A DNA stretch of 46,348 bases from assembly GCA_964501445.1 (NCBI GenBank), contig CAZCSJ010000004.1, positions 1 through 46,348 on the forward strand, in the 5' to 3' direction. Positions 29,638-38,210 of the stretch are shown piece by piece. A model generated the notes under the pieces. That model was not told the origin of the DNA, searched no databases, and worked only from the letters and a program-made list of their open reading frames with translations. The translations under genes were made by a program, and so were the position numbers. The number at the start of each line of letters is the position of its first letter. The stretch's first letter is position 1. The DNA is from CAZCSJ01 sp964501445 (GTDB lineage Bacteria > Patescibacteriota > Minisyncoccia > Sungbacterales > HO2-52-23).

Positions 29638-30810
29638 ATGCCGAAGCGGAAAAAAATACTCTACATAGTAACAAAATCTCTATGGGGCGGAGCCCAGCGA
29701 TACGTCTACGACCTCGCGGCACACCTCCCGAAAGAACGATTTGAAGCAGTAGTAGCGGCCGGCGGTTCGGGGCCGCTTTTTGCCAAACTCAACACCTTGG
29801 GAATCCGCACGATTGCGATTCCCGCGTTTGAACGCGATATCGGAATCGTGCGCGAAGTCCGCGCTTTTTTTCAGTTGCTCCGTATGTTCCTTCGCGAAAA
29901 ACCAGATGTCGTGCATCTCAACAGCCCAAAAGCCGGAGGGCTCGGAGCAGTGGCGGCATTTTTGTATAAAACCCTATACCCTACACCCTCCACCCTAACC
30001 CCTCGTACTATATTTACCGTCCACGGTTGGCCGTTCAATGAACCGCGTCCGCAATGGCAAAAAATGCTCATGTATTTTTTTAGCTGGTTGGGGGCGCTTT
30101 TCCAAAATCGCGTGATCCTCCTCAATCAGGCAGATTTTGAGACCGCGCTCCGTTTCATTCCGAAACGGAAATGCGTATTGATTCCCAATGGCATCTCAAT
30201 ACCCGATTTTCTCCCGCGCACTGAGGCGCGCCGCATACTTTCCGAACGTATCGGCCGCCCGATTTCAGATGACACGATTCTCATCGGCACGATTGCCGAA
30301 CTCACAAAAAATAAAGGAATCACCTACCTGATTGATGCAATCAATCAGATGAGAAACAAGAAGCAAGAATTAAGAATTAAGGTGACTATCGTGGGCGATG
30401 GCGAATTACGAGAAGAACTGAAAGAAAAAATAAAACACCTCCGCCTGGAAGATAGTATTCTCCTCTCAGGCTTTATTCCCGACGCCTCCCGCCATCTCAC
30501 CGCCTTTGATCTCTTCGTCCTCCCTTCCCTTAAAGAAGGGTTGCCGTATAGTATTATGGAAGCGATGGCTGCCGGACTCCCAATTGTTGCAACGCGGGTA
30601 GGCGGCATCCCCGATATGATTACCGACGGCCGGGAGGGAGTACTCGTTGAACCGCGAAATGCCCATTCCCTTGCCTATGCTGTCGGCCGCCTTATCCAAA
30701 ATCCCGACCTCCGACGCGCACTGGGAAGTGCAGCTCGCGCGCGAGCTGCACGCGATCTTTCACTCCCACGCATGGTGGAACGCACCATGACGCTCTATGA
30801 CACGCACTAA
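29638..30810 (+). CDS. Glycosyltransferase family 4
   Basis: 390 residues from MPKRKKILYIVTKSLWGGAQRYVYDLA. N-terminal GT-B half with VVHLNSPKAGGLGAVAA and TVHGWPFNEPR; C-terminal half with LIGTIAELTKNKGITYLIDAI, VGDGELREEL and EGLPYSIMEAMAAGLPIVATRVGGIPDM (E-x7-E). It transfers a sugar from a nucleotide donor, probably to a lipid-linked glycan. Two stretches, TLYPTPSTLTPR and MRNKKQELRIK, are coded by low-complexity DNA unlike the rest. It overlaps the next gene by 14 nt. Confidence 0.92.
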   Translation: MPKRKKILYIVTKSLWGGAQRYVYDLAAHLPKERFEAVVAAGGSGPLFAKLNTLGIRTIAIPAFERDIGIVREVRAFFQLLRMFLREKPDVVHLNSPKAGGLGAVAAFLYKTLYPTPSTLTPRTIFTVHGWPFNEPRPQWQKMLMYFFSWLGALFQNRVILLNQADFETALRFIPKRKCVLIPNGISIPDFLPRTEARRILSERIGRPISDDTILIGTIAELTKNKGITYLIDAINQMRNKKQELRIKVTIVGDGELREELKEKIKHLRLEDSILLSGFIPDASRHLTAFDLFVLPSLKEGLPYSIMEAMAAGLPIVATRVGGIPDMITDGREGVLVEPRNAHSLAYAVGRLIQNPDLRRALGSAARARAARDLSLPRMVERTMTLYDTH

Positions 30811-32179
30811 TTCGCTCAAAAAATTCATACTGCTTCTCGGGGATATCGCGATTCTCTACGCGGTGCTTTTTCTGGTCGTCATGGGGCGCTACTACGGCAC
30901 GCCCGACCAAGACATCCTCTTCTTTCATCTGGTCCCTTTCACGATTCTTTTCGCGGTGTGGGTTGGGGTATTTGCCGCGCTCCAGCTCTACGACCTCCGT
31001 CTTCTCATAAACAGCAAGCACTTCCTCTACCGGTTGGTGCGCGCGATGACGACCAATGGCATTTTAGCAATCGCGTTTCTCTATCTCCTCCCGTTTTGGG
31101 AAATTGAGCCGCGGAGAAATCTGCTCCTTATCATTGCGGGGGCAACCATACTCCTCTTTCTCTGGCGTTTCTTTTTTAACCTCATCGCAATCCGCGCGCG
31201 CGCGCATCAAGTGCTGTTTCTGGGTCTCACAAAAGAAATAGAAGAGTTTGCCGCATATCTCCAAAAAAACCCACAGCTCGGGCATCGGCCGGTCGGCTTC
31301 CTCGTCACCGCTGCCGAGACCCCACTCCCGCTTGGCGGTTTCCCGCACTATCGGATTGACGACAATCTCGCGTCGGTCGTACGCGAGACCGATGCCGATA
31401 CCATCGTGATTTCAAGCGAGAGTAAAGAAAATAAAATACTCGTACGACTCCTCTTCCAAGTGATTCCGCTTGGTGTTGTCGTCGTCGAATTCCCCCACTT
31501 CCACGAGCTTCTCACCGGAAAAATCCCCGCCTCGCTTTTGCGCGAAATCTGGTTTGTGGAAAACCTCATCGGCATCCGAAAACAATACTATGAATTCGTG
31601 AAGCGCGCGATTGATATTTCGCTTGCAGCCCTCCTTTCGATTCCCTCACTCCTTCTTTTTCCCCTCATTGCGGCCGCGATAAAAACGAGCTCCGAGGGAC
31701 CAATTTTCTACCGCCAGAAACGCGTGGGGCGCCACGGACAGATTTTTAAAATTATCAAATATCGTTCCATGGTGAACAATGCGGATAAAATCGGTGGTTT
31801 CAAGGAACACAACAGAGATGGCGGCTCTGACCCGCGCATCACGCGCGTCGGAATGGCGCTTAGAAAAACGTATTTAGATGAACTCCCGCAACTTTTGAAT
31901 ATCTTTAAGGGTGAGATGTCGTTTGTGGGGCCGCGGCCCGAACGCCCCGAATTTGTGGAAGAATTAAAACAGAAAATCCCCTTCTATGAGATGCGGCTTT
32001 TGGTCCCGCCCGGCATCAGCGGATGGGCGCAAATCAATATGGAAAACGATGCGTCGGTGGAGGATGCGCCGGAAAAACTGCAATATGACCTCTACTACAT
32101 AAAAAACCGCGCGCCGATCCTTGACCTTCTCATTATGATCCGCACATTCTTCATCGTGTTGCGCCGAGAGGGGCGTTGA
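30797..32179 (+). CDS. Polyprenyl-phosphate sugar phosphotransferase (exopolysaccharide initiating)
   Basis: 460 residues. Four N-terminal membrane segments (about 8-130), a Rossmann-like CoA-binding-type domain (135-255), a fifth membrane segment (about 274-293), then the catalytic domain with FYRQKRVGRHGQIFKIIKYRSM, YLDELPQLLNIFKGEMSFVGPRP and PGISGWAQIN. This is the PglC/WbaP type that puts the first sugar phosphate on undecaprenyl phosphate. It starts inside the end of the glycosyltransferase gene, so the two are coupled. The gene is followed by a 14-bp stem terminator. Confidence 0.95.
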   Translation: MTRTNSLKKFILLLGDIAILYAVLFLVVMGRYYGTPDQDILFFHLVPFTILFAVWVGVFAALQLYDLRLLINSKHFLYRLVRAMTTNGILAIAFLYLLPFWEIEPRRNLLLIIAGATILLFLWRFFFNLIAIRARAHQVLFLGLTKEIEEFAAYLQKNPQLGHRPVGFLVTAAETPLPLGGFPHYRIDDNLASVVRETDADTIVISSESKENKILVRLLFQVIPLGVVVVEFPHFHELLTGKIPASLLREIWFVENLIGIRKQYYEFVKRAIDISLAALLSIPSLLLFPLIAAAIKTSSEGPIFYRQKRVGRHGQIFKIIKYRSMVNNADKIGGFKEHNRDGGSDPRITRVGMALRKTYLDELPQLLNIFKGEMSFVGPRPERPEFVEELKQKIPFYEMRLLVPPGISGWAQINMENDASVEDAPEKLQYDLYYIKNRAPILDLLIMIRTFFIVLRREGR

Positions 32180-32183
32180 TCGC

Positions 32184-32223
32184 TTGCGGTCTATTTTTTG
32201 CTATAGCAGAAAATAGACCGCAA
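32184..32223. terminator. Terminator hairpin between convergent operons
   Basis: TTGCGGTCTATTTT (32184-32197) pairs exactly with AAAATAGACCGCAA (32210-32223), loop of 12 nt. It separates the plus-strand pair from the minus-strand polysaccharide genes. Confidence 0.75.
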
Positions 32224-32262
32224 CGACAAACCCACACCGCGCAATCGCTTACAAATATATTT

Positions 32263-33192
32263 TTATACGAGACCGTAGAGCGTTTTGAGTTCCCCAATCC
32301 CCTCTTCAAACGGCACTGTCGGCTCCCAGCCAAGGAGCATTTTTGCTTTTGAAATGTCGGCGAGCGTGTGCTTGGGTTCAAACCGCGGCTCAATGAATGT
32401 TTGCGGCCCGCCAATGAGAGAAGCGACCTCCAACACCGTTTTATTATTCCCGCCGCCGATGTTAATTACCTCCCCTTTCCCGACATTTGGCGATTCTGCC
32501 GCCAATAGATTCGCGCGCACCGCATCGCGCACATGCGTGAAGTCGCGCGACTGCGTGCCGTCGGGGACGATTGTCAACGCCTCTCCATTTTTTCTCTGAT
32601 TCAAAAATATGCCAATCATAAGCGCATACGCACCATCGGTTGCCGCGCGCGGGCCATACACATTGAAATACCGAAGCGAAACCGTCTCTAATGAATAAAG
32701 CATGGGAAAGAGCGCCGCATATTGCTCCCCTACATATTTTTGAAGTCCGTAGGGACTCAAGGGACGCGCGGCCATGTCTTCCCGAAGCGGAAGCGTTTCT
32801 TGATCTCCGTATGCGGATGAGGAAGCGGAATACACCACGCGCTTCACCCCTGCATCGCGCGCGGCAATGAGCACATTCAGCGTGCCTGTCACATTCGTCT
32901 CATGCGTTTCGCGGGGATTTTGAATGGAGGGCTGTACGCGCGGGAGTGCGGCCAAATGAAACACATATTTCGCGTCTTTGAAAATCGGAGTCAACACTGC
33001 CGCGCCGTCACGAATGTCCACCTCGTGAAGTATTGCTGCCGCGGGCACATGCGCGCGCTTCCCCGCAACTAAATTATCCACGACGTGCACGTCGTATCCC
33101 TTCTCCACCAGCGCCTCCGCAAGATGCGAGCCAATAAACCCCGCCCCACCGGTGACGACTACCTTTATTTTCTTATTTTGTTTCTGCTCCAT
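32263..33192 (-). CDS. NAD-dependent nucleotide-sugar epimerase (extended SDR)
   Basis: 309 residues. VVVTGGAGFIGSHLAEALVEKG binds NAD; ASSSAYGDQ and SPYGLQKYVGEQ carry the Ser and Tyr-x3-Lys catalytic residues; SLRYFNVYGPR and RDFTHVRDAV are typical of UDP-glucose/UDP-GlcNAc 4-epimerases. The exact substrate is unknown. It is the last gene of the minus-strand polysaccharide operon. A short duplicate of its 5' end lies at 33211-33282. Confidence 0.9.
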   Translation of the reverse strand: MEQKQNKKIKVVVTGGAGFIGSHLAEALVEKGYDVHVVDNLVAGKRAHVPAAAILHEVDIRDGAAVLTPIFKDAKYVFHLAALPRVQPSIQNPRETHETNVTGTLNVLIAARDAGVKRVVYSASSSAYGDQETLPLREDMAARPLSPYGLQKYVGEQYAALFPMLYSLETVSLRYFNVYGPRAATDGAYALMIGIFLNQRKNGEALTIVPDGTQSRDFTHVRDAVRANLLAAESPNVGKGEVINIGGGNNKTVLEVASLIGGPQTFIEPRFEPKHTLADISKAKMLLGWEPTVPFEEGIGELKTLYGLV

Positions 33193-33210
33193 AAAAATAA
33201 TCAGTTCGCA

Positions 33211-33282
33211 TTATATAAGGAGGTGGAGCGGGGCAAGCTCCGCCCCACCGGTGACTATTACTTTTTTCTTCGTTGAATCCAT
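33211..33282 (-). pseudogene. Remnant of a second SDR gene start
   Basis: A 23-codon frame starting MDSTKKKVIVTGGA, the beginning of a Rossmann-fold SDR, then running into unrelated sequence (GGAGCTTGCCCCGCTCC, an imperfect palindrome) and a stop. The stretch CGCCCCACCGGTGAC is identical to the start of the epimerase at 32263-33192. It looks like the residue of a recombination or deletion. Next to it (33288-33310) is AATTCATAATTCATAATTCC, a short tandem repeat. Confidence 0.5.
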
Positions 33283-33311
33283 AATTCCTAATTCATAATT
33301 CATAATTCCCG

Positions 33312-34853
33312 TCATTTTGGCCTATCCAACTTCTTCATCTTCTTATTTAATAACGCGCCGTAGGTGTCTTTCAGTTTCTGCATAAATACCTTCGTGTCCT
33401 CGGGCATCGTGCGCACCGACTCGGAAGAAACCGCGCGCGCCTTCTCCTCCAACTCGTCATTTCGCGTGTATACGACATCCGCAGAGCGGAATACAAAACG
33501 GTAGAGAGAGGGGGCCAAGCGGGCTTTCAACCCGCCTGCGGGCCGCATCTCGCCCTCATGGAGCGTTAAAAGAAACGTGAGCGTCCGCTCAAAACGCTTC
33601 AGAAGCGCTGCGGCAATACCGCTGTAACTCCCCATGATGGACCAAAGAAACGTGTAGTGGTGTTTCCTGTGGAGAGCGCGGGCTTTCAAAACCCCGAGGA
33701 TCGGCAGGAGATACTTATCCCACGGCGCGCCCACTCCCACGCGATGAATCACGCTCCACCCAAACCGCTCCTCGCGCGGGAGGTCTCTACGCTCGCGCGC
33801 CGTCACGATGTGAAATTCGGTTTCGGGCATCTCCTGTGTCAAATCAAAAAACGCCTGCTCCGCGGGGCCCGCGTGCGGGAAATAGGTGGTGGAAAACACG
33901 AGTACTTTCTTTTCGGGCATCGCGACAGTACGGAAGTACGCAATTGTTTTCTCCAATCCCTCGTCAAGCCCCACCTTCGGTTCCCACCCGAGCGCTTCCC
34001 GCGCGAGCGTAATGTCCGGCACGCGGCGCTTTGGGTCGTCGGTCGCGCCCCGATCAAAGGCAATGCGCGAGGACGACTGTACCTTTACGCTCACTTTTTT
34101 TGCAAGTTCAATGATTGGGGTCTCCACCGGATTTCCCAAATTCACAGGACCCGTAAAACCATCTTTTCGCATCATCCGGTCAATTCCCTCCACTAAATCG
34201 TCAATGTACTGAAAGCTTCGGGTCTGCGCGCCATCGCCGTAGATCACCAAGTCGCGCCCCGAAAGTGACGCGGTAATGAAATTGGAAACCGCGCGGCCGT
34301 CGTTAAATTGCATCCGGGGGCCGTAGGTATTGAAAATGCGAATGATTTTTACATCTGTCCCGTATTGGCGGTGAAAATCCATGCAGAGCGTTTCTGCCGC
34401 GCGCTTCCCTTCGTCGTAACACGCGCGGGGGCCAAGCATATTCACATTCCCGCGATATGTTTCTTTTTGGGGTACTTCCAAGGGGTCGCCATAGACCTCC
34501 GAGGTGGACGCCTGCAGCACTCGCGCGCCGCACTTTCGCGCAAGTTCTAATACATTCACCATCCCGATGGTATTGGTCTTCATCGTATGGATCGGGTCGT
34601 ACTGATAACTCGTGTAGGAGCCGGAGCAGGCAAAATTAAAAATCCAGTCAACGCGCTCGTCAACCGGGATGCGCTCAATTATGTCTGCCTTGATAAAACG
34701 GAAATTCGGGCGCGCCAGGAGCTTGCTGATGTTATCCGTGGAGCCGGTGGTCTGAAGATTATCCAGCGCGAACACCGTGTGCCCCTCCCCCACATATTTC
34801 TCGCAGAGGTGCGCGCCAATAAATCCCGCGCCTCCGGTAATAAGAATCCGCAT
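33312..34853 (-). CDS. UDP-glucuronate decarboxylase-like SDR fused to a partial glycosyltransferase
   Basis: 513 residues from MRILITGGAGFIGAHL. Residues 1-310 are an extended SDR with STSEVYGDP, ACYDEGKR (Tyr146, Lys150) and NTYGPRM, closest to UDP-glucuronate decarboxylase (UDP-xylose synthase). Residues 312-513 (MPEKKVLVFSTTYFPHAGPAEQAF onward in two parts) look like the N-terminal half of a GT4 glycosyltransferase; the donor-binding half is missing. The fusion has no stop at the joint, though Met312 (33920) could be an internal start. With UGDH upstream (1 nt apart) it would make UDP-xylose from UDP-glucose. Confidence 0.82.
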   Translation of the reverse strand: MRILITGGAGFIGAHLCEKYVGEGHTVFALDNLQTTGSTDNISKLLARPNFRFIKADIIERIPVDERVDWIFNFACSGSYTSYQYDPIHTMKTNTIGMVNVLELARKCGARVLQASTSEVYGDPLEVPQKETYRGNVNMLGPRACYDEGKRAAETLCMDFHRQYGTDVKIIRIFNTYGPRMQFNDGRAVSNFITASLSGRDLVIYGDGAQTRSFQYIDDLVEGIDRMMRKDGFTGPVNLGNPVETPIIELAKKVSVKVQSSSRIAFDRGATDDPKRRVPDITLAREALGWEPKVGLDEGLEKTIAYFRTVAMPEKKVLVFSTTYFPHAGPAEQAFFDLTQEMPETEFHIVTARERRDLPREERFGWSVIHRVGVGAPWDKYLLPILGVLKARALHRKHHYTFLWSIMGSYSGIAAALLKRFERTLTFLLTLHEGEMRPAGGLKARLAPSLYRFVFRSADVVYTRNDELEEKARAVSSESVRTMPEDTKVFMQKLKDTYGALLNKKMKKLDRPK

Positions 34854-34854
34854 C

Positions 34855-35841
34855 TTAAATGGCGTTTCCCTGCTCTCCCGCAAGTTTCTTCCGAATCCAC
34901 TCGTGGTCATGCACAGACACCTCCTCTTCGGTAAGCCCCTGCGATGTCAGAAGCGAAGTATTGTACGCGCGCATGGCCTTCAAAAATGCAACTCCTGCCG
35001 AAAGACGCATGTGCTCTTTTGAATCCTCCGGCATATCCGCGAGAAGCTTCTCTCCGGTCCGGATAAGCGCCTTTACGTCCTTTACAAAACACGCGCCGCC
35101 ATACCCGCGATATCCCCCGTGCTCCACATCCAGCCAGCCGTCGCCGATGCGGCGATCGTGCGCGAGCATTCCCCTCACATGGGTGAATGATAGCGGCGTG
35201 CCGCTGATTTTCCCCACCGAATCGGTGAAATCTTTGAGCACATTTGCAAAACTTACTTTAAGCGCGCCAAAGAGATTGCCTCCGTATTTCCCGATCTCTG
35301 CCTCGCTTGCGTTAATACGCATGAACGTGTAGGTACCGAGCGTTCCGGGAGACGAGAAAAATGCGGTCGGGAGAAGGTGTAAGATCGAACTCGCATACTC
35401 TTTGGAAGATGCGGTGTGCGCTACCACTTGCCTATCGGGATTTACCATATCTTCCCATGCGCGGCGTTCGGTCAAAAACTCCGGATTAAAAAGTATTTTA
35501 TGCTTGGGGTATCGCTTCTGGAACGACTCTGTGGTGCCGGGCGGTATGGTGGACTTGATGACTACGATTTTTTCACCCTGAATCATGCGGAATGCCGACT
35601 CCACCGGATCAATATTGGCCGAGCCGTCCGGGGCGTTGGGAGTTGGCACGCACACAAAAATGACATCGGCTTTGTTGATGTCGTCAAAAAGTCCTTTCTT
35701 TGGATCGGTGTCGTAAAGGAAAAGATCCTCGCCCCGCCGGTATTTCCGAACCTCCTCAAAATACCGCTTCAAAGGAGTGCCTACCATTCCGATACCGATA
35801 ATGCCGATTTTAAGAGAAGACACAGCCATACGGGTATTCAT
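34855..35841 (-). CDS. UDP-glucose/GDP-mannose dehydrogenase family, lacking the C-terminal domain
   Basis: 328 residues from MNTRMAVSSLKIGIIGIGMVG (start could also be 35829). NAD-binding GxGxxG, FVCVPTPNAPDG, VIKSTIPPGTTES and FNPEFLTERRAWEDM are family blocks; the catalytic loop GGACFVKD has the active Cys. The usual third, UDP-binding domain (about 120 residues) is absent, so the protein ends soon after the central dimerisation helix. It should oxidise a UDP-sugar to the uronic acid feeding the decarboxylase coded next. Confidence 0.82.
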   Translation of the reverse strand: MNTRMAVSSLKIGIIGIGMVGTPLKRYFEEVRKYRRGEDLFLYDTDPKKGLFDDINKADVIFVCVPTPNAPDGSANIDPVESAFRMIQGEKIVVIKSTIPPGTTESFQKRYPKHKILFNPEFLTERRAWEDMVNPDRQVVAHTASSKEYASSILHLLPTAFFSSPGTLGTYTFMRINASEAEIGKYGGNLFGALKVSFANVLKDFTDSVGKISGTPLSFTHVRGMLAHDRRIGDGWLDVEHGGYRGYGGACFVKDVKALIRTGEKLLADMPEDSKEHMRLSAGVAFLKAMRAYNTSLLTSQGLTEEEVSVHDHEWIRKKLAGEQGNAI

Positions 35842-35884
35842 GATTATAGAACAAAAGACATACCTCAAAAGTTACCCTATCAAC

Positions 35885-38200
35885 TCAACGCGCAGGCGGC
35901 GTAAACGCTTCCGCAGGAATTCTGCCGTTCGCGCGGAGAATCTGCAAAAACACCTCTGATTCCGCTTTCATGTTCGGATCAAGACGCACGGCTTCCGTGA
36001 CTTCCCGTTCCGCGTCCTGCACTTTCCCGAAATACCCCAAGAGCGCGGCGTACGTCGCGTGATACTTGGAGTTCCGCGGCACGCCGCGGGCGAGCACCTC
36101 GTATACCTCAAGGGCGCCTGCAAAATCCCCCACCTGCCGATACACAAGCCCAAGGCGCGCCAAACTCTGCTCATCGAGCCTGGGCACATCAATGTCCTTT
36201 TTCACGGATGCGGCAATCTCCGATTTTTGCGCGAGCAGCGCTACGGTCAAAAGGTTCACGCCTGCCTCCTGATAATTCCGGTCAATATCCCACGCCTTCT
36301 GGAGTGTCGCAATCCCGCGGTCGGTATTTCCGGTGATGAGGTAGAGCTGGGCTAATTCAAAATACACTATCTGTTTTGTCGGGCTCACACGAGCCGCTTC
36401 AAGAAGCGTTTCCTCCGCCTCGGGGAAATAGGCATTGTCAAGGCGCCCTGCGCGCGCCAAGAGCGCTGCGAGAAACAGCATGTGTTTGACGTCGCGCGCC
36501 GGATGCGCGATTTCTTTCCGCAATTCCTCAATCACAAATTTTCCAAATTTACTCTTGTCTTCCGAAGAAATACTATCGCTTTCCAAAATGCCCCGCCCCA
36601 TATTTGCCATCTGCTCCCGCACTTCGGTGGTGCCAAAACTCTGGAAAGAGAGCGCATCCTGAAATTTCTGTATCAGGGTATCAACCGGCACCCGCGCCTG
36701 TGCCGCGTGCAGGACGCCGATCAAGGCAGTGGATTGGCGTATGGGTTTGACATGGAGGGTCGGCGCGGCAACGAGAAGAATTATCGCAAGGCCTCCCGCA
36801 ATGCCATAGGCAAGACCCTGCGTGCCGCGCGCGCGCTCCCTCATACGATTCTGCACCGCGAGAAGCTCTTCGCTTCCACCTCTCGCGAGAAACTGGGTAT
36901 ACGCAAGAAAGGCAAATACCATGAGGTAGGTATTCAAATTATCAAACACAAAGAGGTTTTGGAGAAAATACGTGAAAAAGAGAATACCGAGCACCACCGC
37001 TTCCACGAGCGGAATCGTGCCCCGGCGCGCGCCACGAATCAGAAGGTAGAGCGCGGCGGCGAAAATCGCGAGCCATGCCGCAAGCCCGAAAATCCCCGCA
37101 TGAATGAGCCAATCAAAAATCATGTTATGCGAGCGATCAAACCACGGCTCGCTTGAGAAGAGTCCGGGCCGGAAGTACTTCTGGAAAACAAGGTAAAAAT
37201 TCTCCTGTCCCCACCCGAGAATCGGACGGTCAAGAAATCCCTCCCAGGCCATACTCCAGATCATGAAGCGCGACTGGATGGTGCGCTCCTGCAATGAATA
37301 GTTGGTCAAACGCTGCAACACGAGGTTTTGGGAAACAAACGGCGTATCGCGAAGAAACCAGAAAGTCAGCGGCACAAGGAGAACCACGATAAGGAGAATC
37401 CCCGCAACTATCCGCACGCGCGATCTACGCCGCTCGTCCCCTCCTTTGACTGCCGAGGGCAGCGCAAACATTCTATTCCCCCAAAGGATACACGCCACGG
37501 TAAAAAGAAAGAGCCCAAAAAGGAGGGCGAGCACGGCGCCGCGTGTTGCAGTGAAGTAAATGATGAGAAGTTCAAATGCGGCCGCGAGCACATAGAGCCC
37601 GACAAGCCACCAGCGTTTCCAAAATCGGTGGATGAGAATGCCAAGGAGCCACACGTGGAAGAGGAGATAGGCCGCCAAGTAGGTCGGGTTGCCGATGGTG
37701 GAATCCACACGGAACCCGCCCTGAATGGATACGCGATACCCGAATTTTTGCAAAAGCCCGATGGAGGCAACCGCCACACTCGCAAGGAGGGTGGAATGGA
37801 AAAACACGATCCAGTCAGTGCGCCGAAACACGCTTGAAAGCATCACGAAATAGAGATAGAGGTGCGAGAGCATCATGAAGCCCTCCATGCGTTCGTAGTT
37901 TGAAAAAAATGACCGCCAGGGGTTGGGGCTGAAAAGATCGGCAAGAAAAAGAATCGCTATGAAGATCGTGGCTGCCTTGAAAAGCGGTGTTAACCGCGGG
38001 CGGTACTCCTCTCGGTATACGGCAAGCCACACCCAGAGCACCAAAAGAATCTCAACGAGTATGCGAAACGCAAAATTCTTCCCCGTGATAAACGGGAAAA
38101 GCATGGAGGAAGAGACGTAGAGCGGGAGAAACGGAATTGCCCAAAGGCCGATCTTGAGAATCCAGAGAAAGACCTGTTCCGTAGTACTGCGTTGAGACAT
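35885..38200 (-). CDS. O-antigen polymerase/ligase (Wzy/WaaL-like) with C-terminal TPR domain
   Basis: 771 residues from MSQRSTTEQVFLW. About 12 membrane segments in residues 10-480, with the Wzy_C pattern GNPTYLAAYL, FTATRGAVLALL and a large loop holding RFMIWSMAWEGFLDRPILGWGQENF and DRSHNMIFDWLIHAGIFG. Residues 590-760 hold several TPR-like helical pairs. The enzyme polymerises or transfers lipid-linked glycan outside the membrane. The TPR tail may bind the glycan chain or partner proteins. Genes at both sides are 10-43 nt away. Confidence 0.88.
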   Translation of the reverse strand: MSQRSTTEQVFLWILKIGLWAIPFLPLYVSSSMLFPFITGKNFAFRILVEILLVLWVWLAVYREEYRPRLTPLFKAATIFIAILFLADLFSPNPWRSFFSNYERMEGFMMLSHLYLYFVMLSSVFRRTDWIVFFHSTLLASVAVASIGLLQKFGYRVSIQGGFRVDSTIGNPTYLAAYLLFHVWLLGILIHRFWKRWWLVGLYVLAAAFELLIIYFTATRGAVLALLFGLFLFTVACILWGNRMFALPSAVKGGDERRRSRVRIVAGILLIVVLLVPLTFWFLRDTPFVSQNLVLQRLTNYSLQERTIQSRFMIWSMAWEGFLDRPILGWGQENFYLVFQKYFRPGLFSSEPWFDRSHNMIFDWLIHAGIFGLAAWLAIFAAALYLLIRGARRGTIPLVEAVVLGILFFTYFLQNLFVFDNLNTYLMVFAFLAYTQFLARGGSEELLAVQNRMRERARGTQGLAYGIAGGLAIILLVAAPTLHVKPIRQSTALIGVLHAAQARVPVDTLIQKFQDALSFQSFGTTEVREQMANMGRGILESDSISSEDKSKFGKFVIEELRKEIAHPARDVKHMLFLAALLARAGRLDNAYFPEAEETLLEAARVSPTKQIVYFELAQLYLITGNTDRGIATLQKAWDIDRNYQEAGVNLLTVALLAQKSEIAASVKKDIDVPRLDEQSLARLGLVYRQVGDFAGALEVYEVLARGVPRNSKYHATYAALLGYFGKVQDAEREVTEAVRLDPNMKAESEVFLQILRANGRIPAEAFTPPAR

Positions 38201-38210
38201 AGTTTTTCCA

